Shown here: one piece after another, positions 1-8,885 of the stretch | Layout of the letters: each line of letters starts with the position of its first letter | How positions within the stretch are numbered: the stretch's first letter is position 1 | Assembly (NCBI GenBank): GCA_036802685.1 | Contig: DAIRVS010000134.1 | Location: forward strand, 1 to 11,881 | Origin: HGW-17 sp938004375 | GTDB taxonomy: Bacteria; Myxococcota_A; Polyangia; HGW-17 | Direction: 5' to 3' | Length of the DNA: 11,881 nucleotides | Notes under the pieces: model-generated | The model's input: the letters and a program-made list of their open reading frames with translations, nothing else | Told to the model about the DNA's origin: nothing | Databases searched by the model: none | Made by a program: the position numbers and the translations under genes

Positions 1-786
1 TGGCCCTGGGCCACCATCGAGCACGCCGACTTCGGCAAACCCGCGTTCGCACGGCTGGTACAGTTCGCCCGCCTCGGGATGGGCGACGAGGTGGAGCGCG
101 AGTTGAACCTGCTCGGGCGCGCCCTGCCCGCGGGAGCGATCCCCGACGCCGACCGCCCGTTCTGGCGGGGTCTGACCTTCGCCTATCTGCTCGTGGGGCA
201 GCCGGTGACCGCCATGCGCCTGCAGGGGCGCGTGCTGTACGACCACGCGCAGGGCTGGCCCGCCGGCAACCTGCGCCGCCTGTGGGAGGTCGCCTACCCC
301 CGTCCGTTCGAGGCCGACACGACCGCGGCGGCGGCGAAGTTCGGCTTCAACGTCCACCACCTCACCGGCCTCACCCGCGAGGAGAGCCTGTTCAACGCGA
401 CGATCCGCTCCACGGCCGGCGCCCTGGGGCTCGCCCAGCTCATGCCCGCCACCGCCCGGGGGCTCGCCGCCCGCGCGCAGGTGACCATCGCCACCGACGC
501 CGATCTGCTGGTCCCGAAGACCAACCTGCTGCTGGCCGCGGCCTACCTGAGCCAGCTCTCGGCGCACTTCAACGGGAATCCCATCCTGGTCACCGGCGCC
601 TACAACGCCGGCGAGACCGCCATCGCCCGCTGGCGCGCCCAGCACGCCGCGCTCCCCATCGACCTGTGGGTGGAGCGCCTCGAGGTCTTCGAGACCCGCA
701 ACTACATCAAGCGCGTCCTCTCGTCGATGTTCGCCTACCACCTGCTGGCCGGGGAGAAGGACTTCCCGCGGCTCGACCTGAAGTAG
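1..786 (+). CDS. Slt70-like soluble lytic murein transglycosylase, C-terminal part (5' end outside window)
   Basis: The frame is open from the first base to a TAG stop, giving 261 residues. The first Met (position 79) is probably internal because the same frame reads through upstream of it. The C-terminal half is a GH23/SLT catalytic domain. The likely catalytic Glu is in the motif REESLF (codon at 382-384), where most family members have RQES. It is followed by AGALGLAQLMPATA, then the AYNAG...RW motif, then an ETRNYIKRVL segment near the end. The upstream residues are alpha-helical and fit the superhelical repeat region of Slt70-type enzymes. The family cleaves the glycosidic bond of peptidoglycan to form 1,6-anhydro-muramoyl products in the periplasm. 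The signal peptide and most of the helical domain lie outside the window. The next gene starts 12 nt downstream on the same strand, so co-transcription is likely. Confidence 0.93.
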   Translation, partial: WPWATIEHADFGKPAFARLVQFARLGMGDEVERELNLLGRALPAGAIPDADRPFWRGLTFAYLLVGQPVTAMRLQGRVLYDHAQGWPAGNLRRLWEVAYPRPFEADTTAAAAKFGFNVHHLTGLTREESLFNATIRSTAGALGLAQLMPATARGLAARAQVTIATDADLLVPKTNLLLAAAYLSQLSAHFNGNPILVTGAYNAGETAIARWRAQHAALPIDLWVERLEVFETRNYIKRVLSSMFAYHLLAGEKDFPRLDLK

Positions 787-798
787 GCCGGACGGGAC

Positions 799-1470
799 AT
801 GCGCGAGATCGTCAATACCGCCATTAACCTTCTCAAGTGGCCGCTGGCGCTGGGCTTTCTGTGGTTTTTGCCGGGCCTGGCGGCGACCTTCGCGGTGGCC
901 TGGGTGCGCCTGGGGCAGGCCAGCCGTCGGACCTGGCCCCTGTGGGTGGCCGCCGGCGTCTTCGTGCTGCTCTACCGGCGCTGGCTCCGCAGGAGCAAAC
1001 TGTTGCAGTATCTATGGACGTTCGAGCACGAGCTCACCCACGCGATCTTCGCCTGGCTCACCGGCCACCGGGTGACGAAGTTCCGCGTGCGGGCCGGCAC
1101 GGGCGTGGTGCAGTACACCGGCCCGGGGAACTGGCTGATCTGCATCTCGCCGTACTTCTTCCCGATCTGGCTGCTCGCGACCCTCGGGACGCTCCTGGCC
1201 CTGGGGAAAGCGGGCCACCCGGTCGGGCTCGCCGCGCTGGGGGTGGTCTTCGCCTCGACGATCCTGCACATGATCCAGGAGTTCCACCCGGGCCAGCCGG
1301 ACCTGCAGAACGTCAGCCACCCGTTCGCCTGGTTCTTCGTCCCGGCGGCCAACTTCGCCACCTGGGGGCTCTTTTTGCTCTTCGTGCTCCACGCCCGCGG
1401 CGGCGCCGGCGCCTGGTGGCACGCGGTGACCCGCCACAACCGCGCGTTCTGGTCCATGATGGGGTTGTGA
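799..1470 (+). CDS. M50B-like integral membrane zinc metallopeptidase (putative)
   Basis: This is a 223-residue hydrophobic protein with about five or six predicted membrane segments (around residues 12-35, 45-60, 113-135, 143-160 and 177-198). An HExxH zinc motif, HELTH at residues 77-81, sits just before a predicted membrane segment and is followed by a Gly-rich GVVQYTGPG stretch. This arrangement resembles Peptidase_M50B-type intramembrane proteases. Asp168, in QPDLQ, is a possible third metal ligand; that is inferred by analogy to the conserved Asp of site-2 proteases. Those enzymes cleave substrates within or near the membrane, for example regulators of envelope stress or sporulation, but no substrate can be named here. 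The ATG at 799 is 12 nt after the transglycosylase stop, with only a weak purine-rich ribosome site. The short spacing suggests an operon with that gene. It could instead be a membrane protein with a degenerate protease fold. Confidence 0.75.
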   Translation: MREIVNTAINLLKWPLALGFLWFLPGLAATFAVAWVRLGQASRRTWPLWVAAGVFVLLYRRWLRRSKLLQYLWTFEHELTHAIFAWLTGHRVTKFRVRAGTGVVQYTGPGNWLICISPYFFPIWLLATLGTLLALGKAGHPVGLAALGVVFASTILHMIQEFHPGQPDLQNVSHPFAWFFVPAANFATWGLFLLFVLHARGGAGAWWHAVTRHNRAFWSMMGL

Positions 1471-1508
1471 GCTCCCGAAGCGGCCATTGGCATCGATTGT
1501 GGAAAATG

Positions 1509-1538
1509 ACCGGTCGTGGCGTTTTGGCCACGACCGGT
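1509..1538 (-). terminator. Perfect 12-bp hairpin between convergent genes, possible terminator
   Basis: ACCGGTCGTGGC and its exact reverse complement are separated by a 6-nt loop (GTTTTG). On the minus strand the stem is followed by CATTTTCC, a weak U-run, so it would best serve as a distal backup terminator for the malKEFG operon. On the plus strand it is followed by GAGTAAAAAAG, which is not a U-tract. A role in ending the plus-strand transcript would therefore have to come from another mechanism, for example Rho or simple RNA-end protection. Confidence 0.6.
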
Positions 1539-1552
1539 GAGTAAAAAAGCCG

Positions 1553-1582
1553 GAAGAAGAAGAAGAAGAAGAAGAAGAAGAA
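1553..1582. repeat. (GAA)10 trinucleotide microsatellite
   Basis: Ten uninterrupted GAA units, reading (TTC)10 on the minus strand. The tract is intergenic and directly abuts the hairpin at 1583-1600, so on minus-strand RNA it becomes a (UUC)10 tail immediately after the stem. Such tracts are prone to slipped-strand length change. Confidence 0.95.
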
Positions 1583-1600
1583 GCGGGAGCAAGCTCCCGC
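1583..1600 (-). terminator. Hairpin with (UUC)10 tail, probable terminator of malKEFG
   Basis: GCGGGAGC and GCTCCCGC form an 8-bp GC-rich stem around two bases; a 6-bp stem with a 6-nt loop is physically more realistic. On the minus strand it lies about 60 nt after the malG stop and is followed by ten UUC units, a pyrimidine-rich tail two-thirds U. The plus strand has no U-tract after the stem. The tail is not a canonical run of U, so the strength of termination is uncertain. Confidence 0.65.
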
Positions 1601-1622
1601 AGTCCATATGAGGAAAGAAGCA

Positions 1623-1642
1623 TGCGGCCCCGGGTGGCCGCA
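1623..1642 (-). terminator. Hairpin just downstream of malG stop, probable terminator
   Basis: A 7-bp stem, TGCGGCC paired with GGCCGCA, has a 6-nt loop. Read on the minus strand it starts 16 nt after the malG TGA and is followed by TGCTTCTTTCCT, which is U-rich. It is the first of three stem-loops met by RNA polymerase leaving the operon. Confidence 0.6.
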
Positions 1643-1658
1643 CTCCCCGGGGAGGGGA

Positions 1659-2507
1659 TCAGCCCTTGACGCCGCCGGCGGTGAGGCCGCCCACCAGGTG
1701 CTGCTGGAGCACGTAGAACAGCGCCATCACCGGGATGGAGACCAGCACCGAGCCGGCCGCGAAGCTGCCCCACGAGGTGGAGTGGGAACCGACGTAGTGC
1801 TGGAGCATCACCGGCAGGGTGTAGGCGGTCTCCTCGTTGAGGAAGGTCTCGGCCAGGATGTACTCGTTCCAGGCGGTCATGAACGAGAAGAGCGCGGTCA
1901 CCGCCAGCGCCGGACGCGAGAGCGGCAGCACCACGCGCCAGAACATGCCGAAGCGGGTGGCGCCGTCGATCCAGGCCGCCTCCTCCAGCTCCTTCGGGAT
2001 GGTGTCGAAGTAGCCCTTGAGCATCCACACGCAGAACGGGATGGCGGTGGTCGAGTACACCAGCACCAGGCCGGCGATGGAGTTGAGCAACCCCAGCTTG
2101 TCCAGCAGCACGTAGAGCGGGATCATGATCAGCGTCGCCGGGAACATCTGCACCACGAGGAACATGGACAGCCCCAGCGCCCGCCCCGGGAAACGGAACC
2201 GCGAGAACGCGTAGGCCGCCGTGGCCGCGAGGAACATGCCCACGAAGGTCGTGATCAGCGCCACCACCACGGAGTTGAGCAACTGGCGCCCGAAGAGGCT
2301 GCGCCCGGCGCTGTCCCGACTGCCCACGACCGCCTTGTAGTGGGCGAGGGTCACCTGCGTGGGCACGGGGTTCAAGCTGCGCTCGAAGTGGTCCCCCGGC
2401 GTGAGCGACTTCTTCACCACGAGCATCACCGGATACAGCGTGAGAATCGTAAAGAATATCAGAAACAGATGCGTGAGCACGATGCGGGTGCGGCCGGAGT
2501 GCTTCAT
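1659..2507 (-). CDS. malG: MalG-like maltose/maltodextrin ABC transporter permease
   Basis: This 282-residue inner-membrane permease has the usual MalG length and about six membrane segments, the first around residues 11-30. The cytoplasmic EAA loop that docks on the ATPase is clear: EEAAWIDGATRFGMFW begins at 175 and the loop closes with LP at 194-195. The C-terminus, GLTAGGVKG, is the characteristic MalG ending, whose tail in E. coli MalG reaches into the substrate path of MalF/MalK. With MalF it forms the translocation pore. The start is set by ATG at 2507 overlapping the malF stop (ATGA), with GGAGG about 8 nt upstream. The frame stays open further upstream, but that is the shadow of malF. 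This is the last gene of the operon and is followed by three hairpins. The exact sugar is not certain, since other glycan importers share this fold. Confidence 0.93.
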   Translation of the reverse strand: MKHSGRTRIVLTHLFLIFFTILTLYPVMLVVKKSLTPGDHFERSLNPVPTQVTLAHYKAVVGSRDSAGRSLFGRQLLNSVVVALITTFVGMFLAATAAYAFSRFRFPGRALGLSMFLVVQMFPATLIMIPLYVLLDKLGLLNSIAGLVLVYSTTAIPFCVWMLKGYFDTIPKELEEAAWIDGATRFGMFWRVVLPLSRPALAVTALFSFMTAWNEYILAETFLNEETAYTLPVMLQHYVGSHSTSWGSFAAGSVLVSIPVMALFYVLQQHLVGGLTAGGVKG

Positions 2508-4174
2508 CCCAGGTCCTCCCCCGCCCGCGTGAGGCGGTTGGCCATCTTCGAGTACACGAGCAGCACCACGAAGATCAGCGCGGCGTAGGCGGCGGCCAGG
2601 CCGTAGCGCTCGCCGCGCTTGAACGCCCACTGGTACGCCTCGGTGATCAGGATGTCCGTCGAGCCGCCGGGCTCGCCGCCGGACACGAGGTAGATGATGT
2701 TGAACATGTTGAACGTCCAGATGGAGCCCAGCACGATGGCCGGGAACAGCGCCGGGCGCAAGAGCGGCAGCGTGATGAGCCGGAACTGCTGCCACTTCGA
2801 GGCGCCGTCGACCTCGGCCGCCTCGTAGAGCGAGGTGGGGATGCTCTGGAGCGCGCCCAGGCTGACCACCATCATGAAGGGGAAGCCCAGCCAGGTGTTG
2901 GTGATGACGTTGGCCATGAACGCGGGCCAGAACGTGGAGAACCAGGAGATCGAGCCGATGCCCAGGGAGTCGAGCAGCACGTTGATGGCGCCGTACTGCT
3001 GCTGGAACATGCCCTTCCACATGAGCGCGGTAATGTAATTGGGCATCGCCCACGGAATGATCAGCAGCACGCGGTAGACGCCCTTCATGCGCAGGAGCGG
3101 ATCCTTGAGCAGCAACGCCAGCCCCAGGCCGATGCCGACGTGGAGCACGACGTTGAACAGCGTCCACATGAGCGTCACGCCCAGGGTGAACCAGAAGTTC
3201 AGCGGGTGGGTGATGGCCGCGCCGCCCCCGGAGAGGATCTCCCAGAAGTTGCGCAGGCCGACGAAGGCGAAGTTGCCGTTGCAGTGGGCGAAGAAGCCCA
3301 GCGCCAGGCCCGCGGCGAAGGGCACCAGCACCAGCACGCTCATGCCGAGCATGGCCGGCACGACGTAGGCCATGGCGACCCGGTGCTCGCGCAGCCCTGT
3401 GAAGAAGCGGGCGGCGATCCCGTGACGCCAGGCGGCTCCGGCGGCCCCCAGCACGGCGGCGGCGGCCAGAAAGGCCCAGCGGAAGCTCCCGCGCCCGAGG
3501 CCGGCGCCCAGGTTGGCCAGGTGCGCGCCGGTGCCCTCGTACGGGACCAGGCGGTACCCGGACAGGAAGACGACCAGCGGCACCAGGGCGCCCGCATACG
3601 CCGCGAGCGGCGCCCACCGCGCGGGGACCAGCAGCAGCGCCAGGAGCGCGAGCACGCCGGCGAGCAGGAACGGCAGCCAGGGGAACGCCGGCGGCGGCAC
3701 GCTCTGGGGCATCACCACCACGTAGGCGTGATCCTTGCCCGCCCAGGCGGCGATGACCACGGAGACGGGCCCGCTGTGATCCCAAGTGATTTCATAGGAA
3801 TTTCGGTACACCGCCGCGGCGGCCAGGTCATGAAGCCGACGCGTGGAGGGGTCGGTCAATTCCCCCTCGAAGCGGGCGTCGGGGCGCATCCGGTCCCAGC
3901 CGGCGAAGAAGGAGAACCGCACCAGCCCGTGGGGCATGGCGTGGGGCTTCAGGTTGAACGCGCGCTCGACGCCCGGGAGCTCGGACGCAGGGGTGCCGGA
4001 GACGTACAGGTGCAGGGTCGAAAGGGCCCGGCGCTCCATGCCGCCGACCTGCTCCCGGCCCTGCACCCGCGCCACCACGAGCAGGCCCAGCACGATCACC
4101 AGCGCCGCGCCCACGGCGCCGAACCACAGGGCGCCGCGGCGACTGCACAGGAAGGTCCGCAGACACAGGCTCAT
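2504..4174 (-). CDS. malF: MalF-like ABC transporter permease with unusual N-terminal extension
   Basis: This 556-residue permease pairs with MalG. Residues from about 255 to 556 are a normal MalF-type core with six membrane segments. Its EAA loop, YEAAEVDGASKWQQF, begins at 450 and ends with LP at 469-470. Ahead of the core are about 250 extra residues: a membrane segment near 16-36, a soluble stretch at about 37-165 predicted to lie outside the cytoplasm, two membrane segments near 166-206, a short loop, and another near 231-249. E. coli MalF (514 residues) places its large periplasmic P2 loop between TM3 and TM4. Here that loop is short and the extracytoplasmic domain sits after the first helix instead. 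The start at 4174 is chosen because ATG overlaps the malE stop (ATGA) and GGGAGGTG lies just upstream. Further upstream the frame is arginine-rich antisense shadow. The N-terminal domain's function is unknown. Confidence 0.9.
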   Translation of the reverse strand: MSLCLRTFLCSRRGALWFGAVGAALVIVLGLLVVARVQGREQVGGMERRALSTLHLYVSGTPASELPGVERAFNLKPHAMPHGLVRFSFFAGWDRMRPDARFEGELTDPSTRRLHDLAAAAVYRNSYEITWDHSGPVSVVIAAWAGKDHAYVVVMPQSVPPPAFPWLPFLLAGVLALLALLLVPARWAPLAAYAGALVPLVVFLSGYRLVPYEGTGAHLANLGAGLGRGSFRWAFLAAAAVLGAAGAAWRHGIAARFFTGLREHRVAMAYVVPAMLGMSVLVLVPFAAGLALGFFAHCNGNFAFVGLRNFWEILSGGGAAITHPLNFWFTLGVTLMWTLFNVVLHVGIGLGLALLLKDPLLRMKGVYRVLLIIPWAMPNYITALMWKGMFQQQYGAINVLLDSLGIGSISWFSTFWPAFMANVITNTWLGFPFMMVVSLGALQSIPTSLYEAAEVDGASKWQQFRLITLPLLRPALFPAIVLGSIWTFNMFNIIYLVSGGEPGGSTDILITEAYQWAFKRGERYGLAAAYAALIFVVLLVYSKMANRLTRAGEDLG

Positions 4175-5510
4175 CGCGCACCTCCCTTCGCCGCGCAGGC
4201 GCCCACGTAGCGCGAGATCTCCCAGTCGGCCTCGGCGAGGGCCTCCTTCAGGTCGGCGCCGCGGCGCACGATGGCCGTGAGCGCCTTGGTGTAGGGCGAC
4301 CACAGCACGCGGGCCTCGGGCGTGGCCGGCATGACGACGGCCTTTTCGGCCACCTGCAGGAACTGGCCGTAGAAGAAGCGGTCGAACGGGCAACGGTGGT
4401 CGGTGGAGCACTCACCGCGCAGGGCGTCGGCCACCGAGGCGCGGATGGGCACCTGCCCGGCCGTGCGCGCCCGCAGCTCGGCCGAGCGCTTGCCGGCGAG
4501 GAACTTCATCAGGCGCATGGCGGCGTCGGGCTTGTGGCTGCGGGCGCTCAGGTAGAGTCCTTCGAGGGACAGGAAAGGCGCCGGATAGCGGCCCTCGACC
4601 GTGGGGAAGTCCACGACGGTGTAGGGGACCTTCGACGGATCGAGCTGGCTCTGGAACCACGGGCCCGAGATGACCATGGCGATTTCGCCCTTGATGAATA
4701 GGTCGCTCATGAGCGGATAGGAGAGCTCGGGGGGCACCACGGCGCGCTGGTGGGGTCCGGCCAGGGTGTACGCGTATGAGGCGGCCCGCTCGTGGGCGGG
4801 GGAGCGGGTGTCGGGGCGCCCCCGGTCGTCGAGGAAGGAGCCGCCGGCGGCGTGCAGCCACATGGCGTGGTGGTAGGCGTCGTCGGCCTGCACGCCGAGG
4901 CCGTAGCACTTCAGGCCGGTGTTCCACGGGCACGGGCGGGTCAACTCTGAGGCGAGCCGGTGGAAGGTCTCGAAGGTCCAGGCCTGCTGCGTCGTCAGCG
5001 CGAGCACGCGGGCGGCCACGTCGGTGCCGTCGGGCAGGCGCCGCACGTAGAGCGCCAGGTTCTTGGCCGTCAGCGGCAGCCCGTAGAGCCGGTTCTCGCG
5101 CACGAAGGCCGTGAGCGCGCGCTCGGGGGCGAAGTCGCCGACGTCCTCGGGGCGCACCCAGAAGTCCACGGGCGCGAGCAGCCCCTTGGCCAGCCAGTCC
5201 TCGAGGCGGTCGTGGGCGTAGATGAAGACGTCGGGCCCCTGCCCGCGCGGCAGCGCGTTGGTGAGCTTGTCGGGGAAGTTGCCGAAAGCGACCGAGAGAA
5301 CCTCGACCTTCACACCCCCGTTGAGCTCCGGATCCGCGTTGTACTCGGCCACCAGCTTCATCAACGCGTCGGCCTCGCTGCCGATGTAGGCGTGCCACAG
5401 CACGACGCGGTCCGCCGCGCCGGCCACCGCCTGCAGGCGCAGGGTGACCTGCAGGGCGATGAGCCCCAGCACCACCACGATGCCGGCGATCCACAACCAG
5501 GCGGCGCGCG

Positions 5511-5514
<4 letters not shown>
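4171..5514 (-). CDS. malE: MalE-like maltose/maltodextrin-binding periplasmic protein
   Basis: This is a 447-residue extracellular solute-binding protein (family 1). GQGPDVFIYAHDRLEDW at 91-107 matches the MalE ligand-cleft motif GDGPDIIFWAHDR, and GEIAMVISGPWF at 276-287 matches the GE.AM...GPW motif. It would capture malto-oligosaccharides and deliver them to MalF/MalG. The N-terminus has a long hydrophobic segment (residues 6-26) with no lipobox Cys. It could be cleaved after AVAGA around residues 29-34 or stay as a membrane anchor. Four cysteines are closely paired (195 with 203, 369 with 375), plausible disulfides for an exported protein. The ATG at 5514 overlaps the malK stop (ATGA) and has AGGAGG 8 nt upstream. 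The protein is longer than E. coli MalE (396 residues), so the ligand may differ. Confidence 0.92.
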
Positions 5515-6641
<1,127 letters not shown>

Positions 6642-6651
6642 CGTGTGCATT

Positions 6652-6668
6652 CTCCTTGACTGTCAAGG
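6652..6668 (-). promoter_or_regulatory. Palindrome overlapping the malK ribosome binding site
   Basis: CCTTGAC-T-GTCAAGG (6654-6668) is a perfect 7-bp inverted repeat. Its left arm on the plus strand is also the complement of the AAGGAG Shine-Dalgarno (6652-6657) used by malK. In the mRNA it can fold as CCUUGA, loop CAG, UCAAGG, which would hide part of the ribosome site. As DNA it could be an operator half-site pair. Neither role is shown by the sequence alone. Confidence 0.5.
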
Positions 6669-6714
6669 GGCGCGCCGCACCGCTCGCCGGCCGCCCGGTC
6701 GTGAAACGGGGCCC

Positions 6715-6744
6715 ATATTACGGCAAAAACGGCCGGATTGTCCA
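6715..6744 (-). promoter_or_regulatory. Candidate sigma70-type promoter for malKEFG
   Basis: On the minus strand TGGACA (5 of 6 to the -35 consensus) is followed by an 18-nt spacer and TAATAT (4 of 6 to the -10 consensus). Transcription would start near 6708, leaving a 5' leader of about 65 nt that contains the palindrome at 6654-6668. It lies in the short AT-richer stretch between the large lipoprotein gene and malK. Confidence 0.5.
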
Positions 6745-6764
6745 CCTCAGGATTTGCTATCTAG

Positions 6765-6803
6765 AGAATTGCGAGCGCGCGGGTTCGTGATTGCGCGCCC
6801 GGA
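6765..6803 (-). terminator. Weak candidate terminator after the RCC1 lipoprotein gene
   Basis: On the minus strand, directly after the TGA stop, GGGCGCGC can pair with GCGCGCTC (one G-U pair) around a 12-nt loop, followed by GCAATTCTCT. The tail has few consecutive U residues, so this is at best a weak or Rho-assisted terminator. Confidence 0.3.
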
Positions 6804-8885
6804 TCACGGCAGAACGGGCACGGGCACGAGACTGTAAGGGTAGTTCGTCACGCCTAGTTGACCGTAGGTGTTGTCACCCCAGCAGCGGGCGGTGCCGTCC
6901 GCGAGCCCCACGCAGGTGAAGTCATTGCCGGCAGCCAGGGATGCCGCCGTCAGGCCGGGCACCTGGAGGGGCGTGCGACTGGAAGTGTAGTTCCCGGTCC
7001 CCAGTTGGCCCATCGAGTTTGCGCCCCAACACCAGGCCGAGCCATCGGTACGCACGACGCAGGTGTGGGAATTTCCGCACGCCACCCGGCTGGCCCCGGA
7101 CAGGCCGCTCACGGTCACTGGTGTGGTCCGGGTCATGACCGTTCCGTCGCCCAATTGGCCGCCCATGTTGTATCCCCAACATTTCACGGTCCCGTCTGCC
7201 AGAACCACACAGGTGTGACCCGGTCCGGCCGAAACGGCGACGACTCCGGTCAGACCGGTCGGAGTCACCGGGGTGGTGGCGTTGACGGTGGTCCCGTTAC
7301 CCAATTGACCCGAATTGTTGTAGCCCCAGCAACGAAGGGTGCCGTCCATGCGCAGCGCACAGGTATGTGAGGAACCGGCGGCGATCGACATCACGTCGTT
7401 CAGTCCGGTCACGACCACGGGGATTGCCATGGTGTTGGTCGTCCCATCACCCAGTTGTCCGTAGTTCCCGCGCCCCCAGCACCGAACCGTTCGGTCTGTC
7501 TTCAGGACGCAGGTATGATAAAGGCCGGCTGCAGCCATGCTTGCGCCATCAACGCTACTGACGATGACGGGCGTCGTGCGGTCCGTGACGCTACCATCCC
7601 CCACCTGGCCATACGCGTTATAGCCCCAACACTTCATCGTCCCGTCCGTGAACGTCGCGCAGGCATGGTGAGCACCGGCGTCCAGATGATTCGGCGTCTC
7701 GATGAGCGGATACTGTATCTGAAATGTGTCTTCGGTAGTACCGACCCCCAACTGGCCGTTCGCATTCCGTCCCCAGCAACCAACCAGGCCCGCCCCGTCT
7801 GTGGCGCAGGCGAACTCTCCCCCCGCGACCAATTCCCCCACGCCAAGCAATCCCCCGACTTCGACCGGTACGTTGCTCCTGCGTTCTCCCATGCCGAGTT
7901 CGCAATACTCGTTGTCTCCCCAGCACGAGACGTTCCCGTCGGACTTCAGGGCACAGGAGAAGAAGTGGCCGGCCGAGAGCCCGATGGCGGTCGTCATCCC
8001 CAGCACGGGGACCGGCACCGGACTCCACGTCGTGGTCCCGGTCCCCAACTCCCCGTTCGAATTCATGCCCCAACAATGCATGGTTCCGTTCACGTGCGTG
8101 GCGCAGGCATGCACATCATCGACGGAGATGTGCACCGCATCGGTGAGACCGGTGACGACCACGGGGACGCTGTTGACGAGGCTCACGTCCTCGTTTCCAA
8201 GAACGCCATTGCTTCCTCGGCCCCAGCATCGCGCCGTCCCGTCTGCCAGAATGGCGCAGGACGAATAATCACCCACGGCGAGGTCGGCGGCCGAGACGAG
8301 ATCGACCACCGCGACCGGAGTGGATCGGTCCGTCGTCGTGCCATCCCCCAGCTCTCCCCAATAGTTGTCCCCCCAGCAGAACACAGCCCCCAGGGAGGTA
8401 CGCGCACAGGTGCTGTTGTAACCGGCTGATACCTGGACGACATCCGTCAGCGAGGAAACCCTCGCGGGGACCGCACGACCCAGCGTGTCTCCTGTTCCGA
8501 GTTGTCCATCGTTGTTCCAACCCCAACAAGAGACCCCCCCGTCGGTGTGTACGATGCAGGAATGATAATTTCCGACTTCGATGGAGACAGCGTCGACAAT
8601 TCCCATCACTTGGACAGGATTGGTGGAATCGGTGAAACTGCCGTTTCCCAGTTGTCCGTAGTTGTTTAATCCCCAGCAGCGAGCCGTTCCGTCTGCCATT
8701 ACCGCACACGTGTGATAATACCCGGAGGAAATCCCGGTCACTCCGGAGAGACCTGGGACCGTCACGGGCGTACATTGATAATATTCTGCCGCAGGCCCCA
8801 CCGCGCCGCGGAAGTTGAAGCCCCAGCACTTGACCGTGCCGTCGTCCAGCAGCACACAGGCGTGCTGATACCCGGCGGAGATCTG
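6804..8885 (-). repeat. RCC1 repeat array, 14 units (two predicted seven-bladed propellers)
   Basis: Fourteen units lie at residues 754-804, 805-854, 855-904, 905-954, 955-1005, 1006-1055, 1056-1104, 1105-1153, 1154-1203, 1204-1253, 1254-1303, 1304-1353, 1354-1402 and 1403-1446. Every unit carries two cysteines ten residues apart, HTC and CWG in the typical case, placed to form one disulfide inside a blade. Eukaryotic RCC1 lacks this pairing; it is common in secreted bacterial RCC1 proteins. Confidence 0.9.

Noticed and set aside
1608..2588. 326-residue plus-strand open frame opposite malG, rich in His, Glu and Arg
   Set aside because: It is antisense to a well-conserved permease and has low-complexity shadow composition and no family signature.
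2508..3785. Upstream extension of the malG reading frame to a 708-residue protein
   Set aside because: The added part is an Arg/Ala/Gly-rich shadow of malF in another frame. The ATGA overlap and Shine-Dalgarno fix the malG start at 2507.
4175..4411. Upstream extension of malF to 635 residues
   Set aside because: The extra 79 residues are arginine-rich antisense-like sequence overlapping malE. The ATG at 4174 has a clear GGGAGGTG site and overlaps the malE stop.
6642..6650. Alternative malK start giving three extra residues (MHT)
   Set aside because: Only 1 nt separates AAGGAG from that ATG, whereas the ATG at 6641 has 10 nt spacing and gives the usual MASV start.
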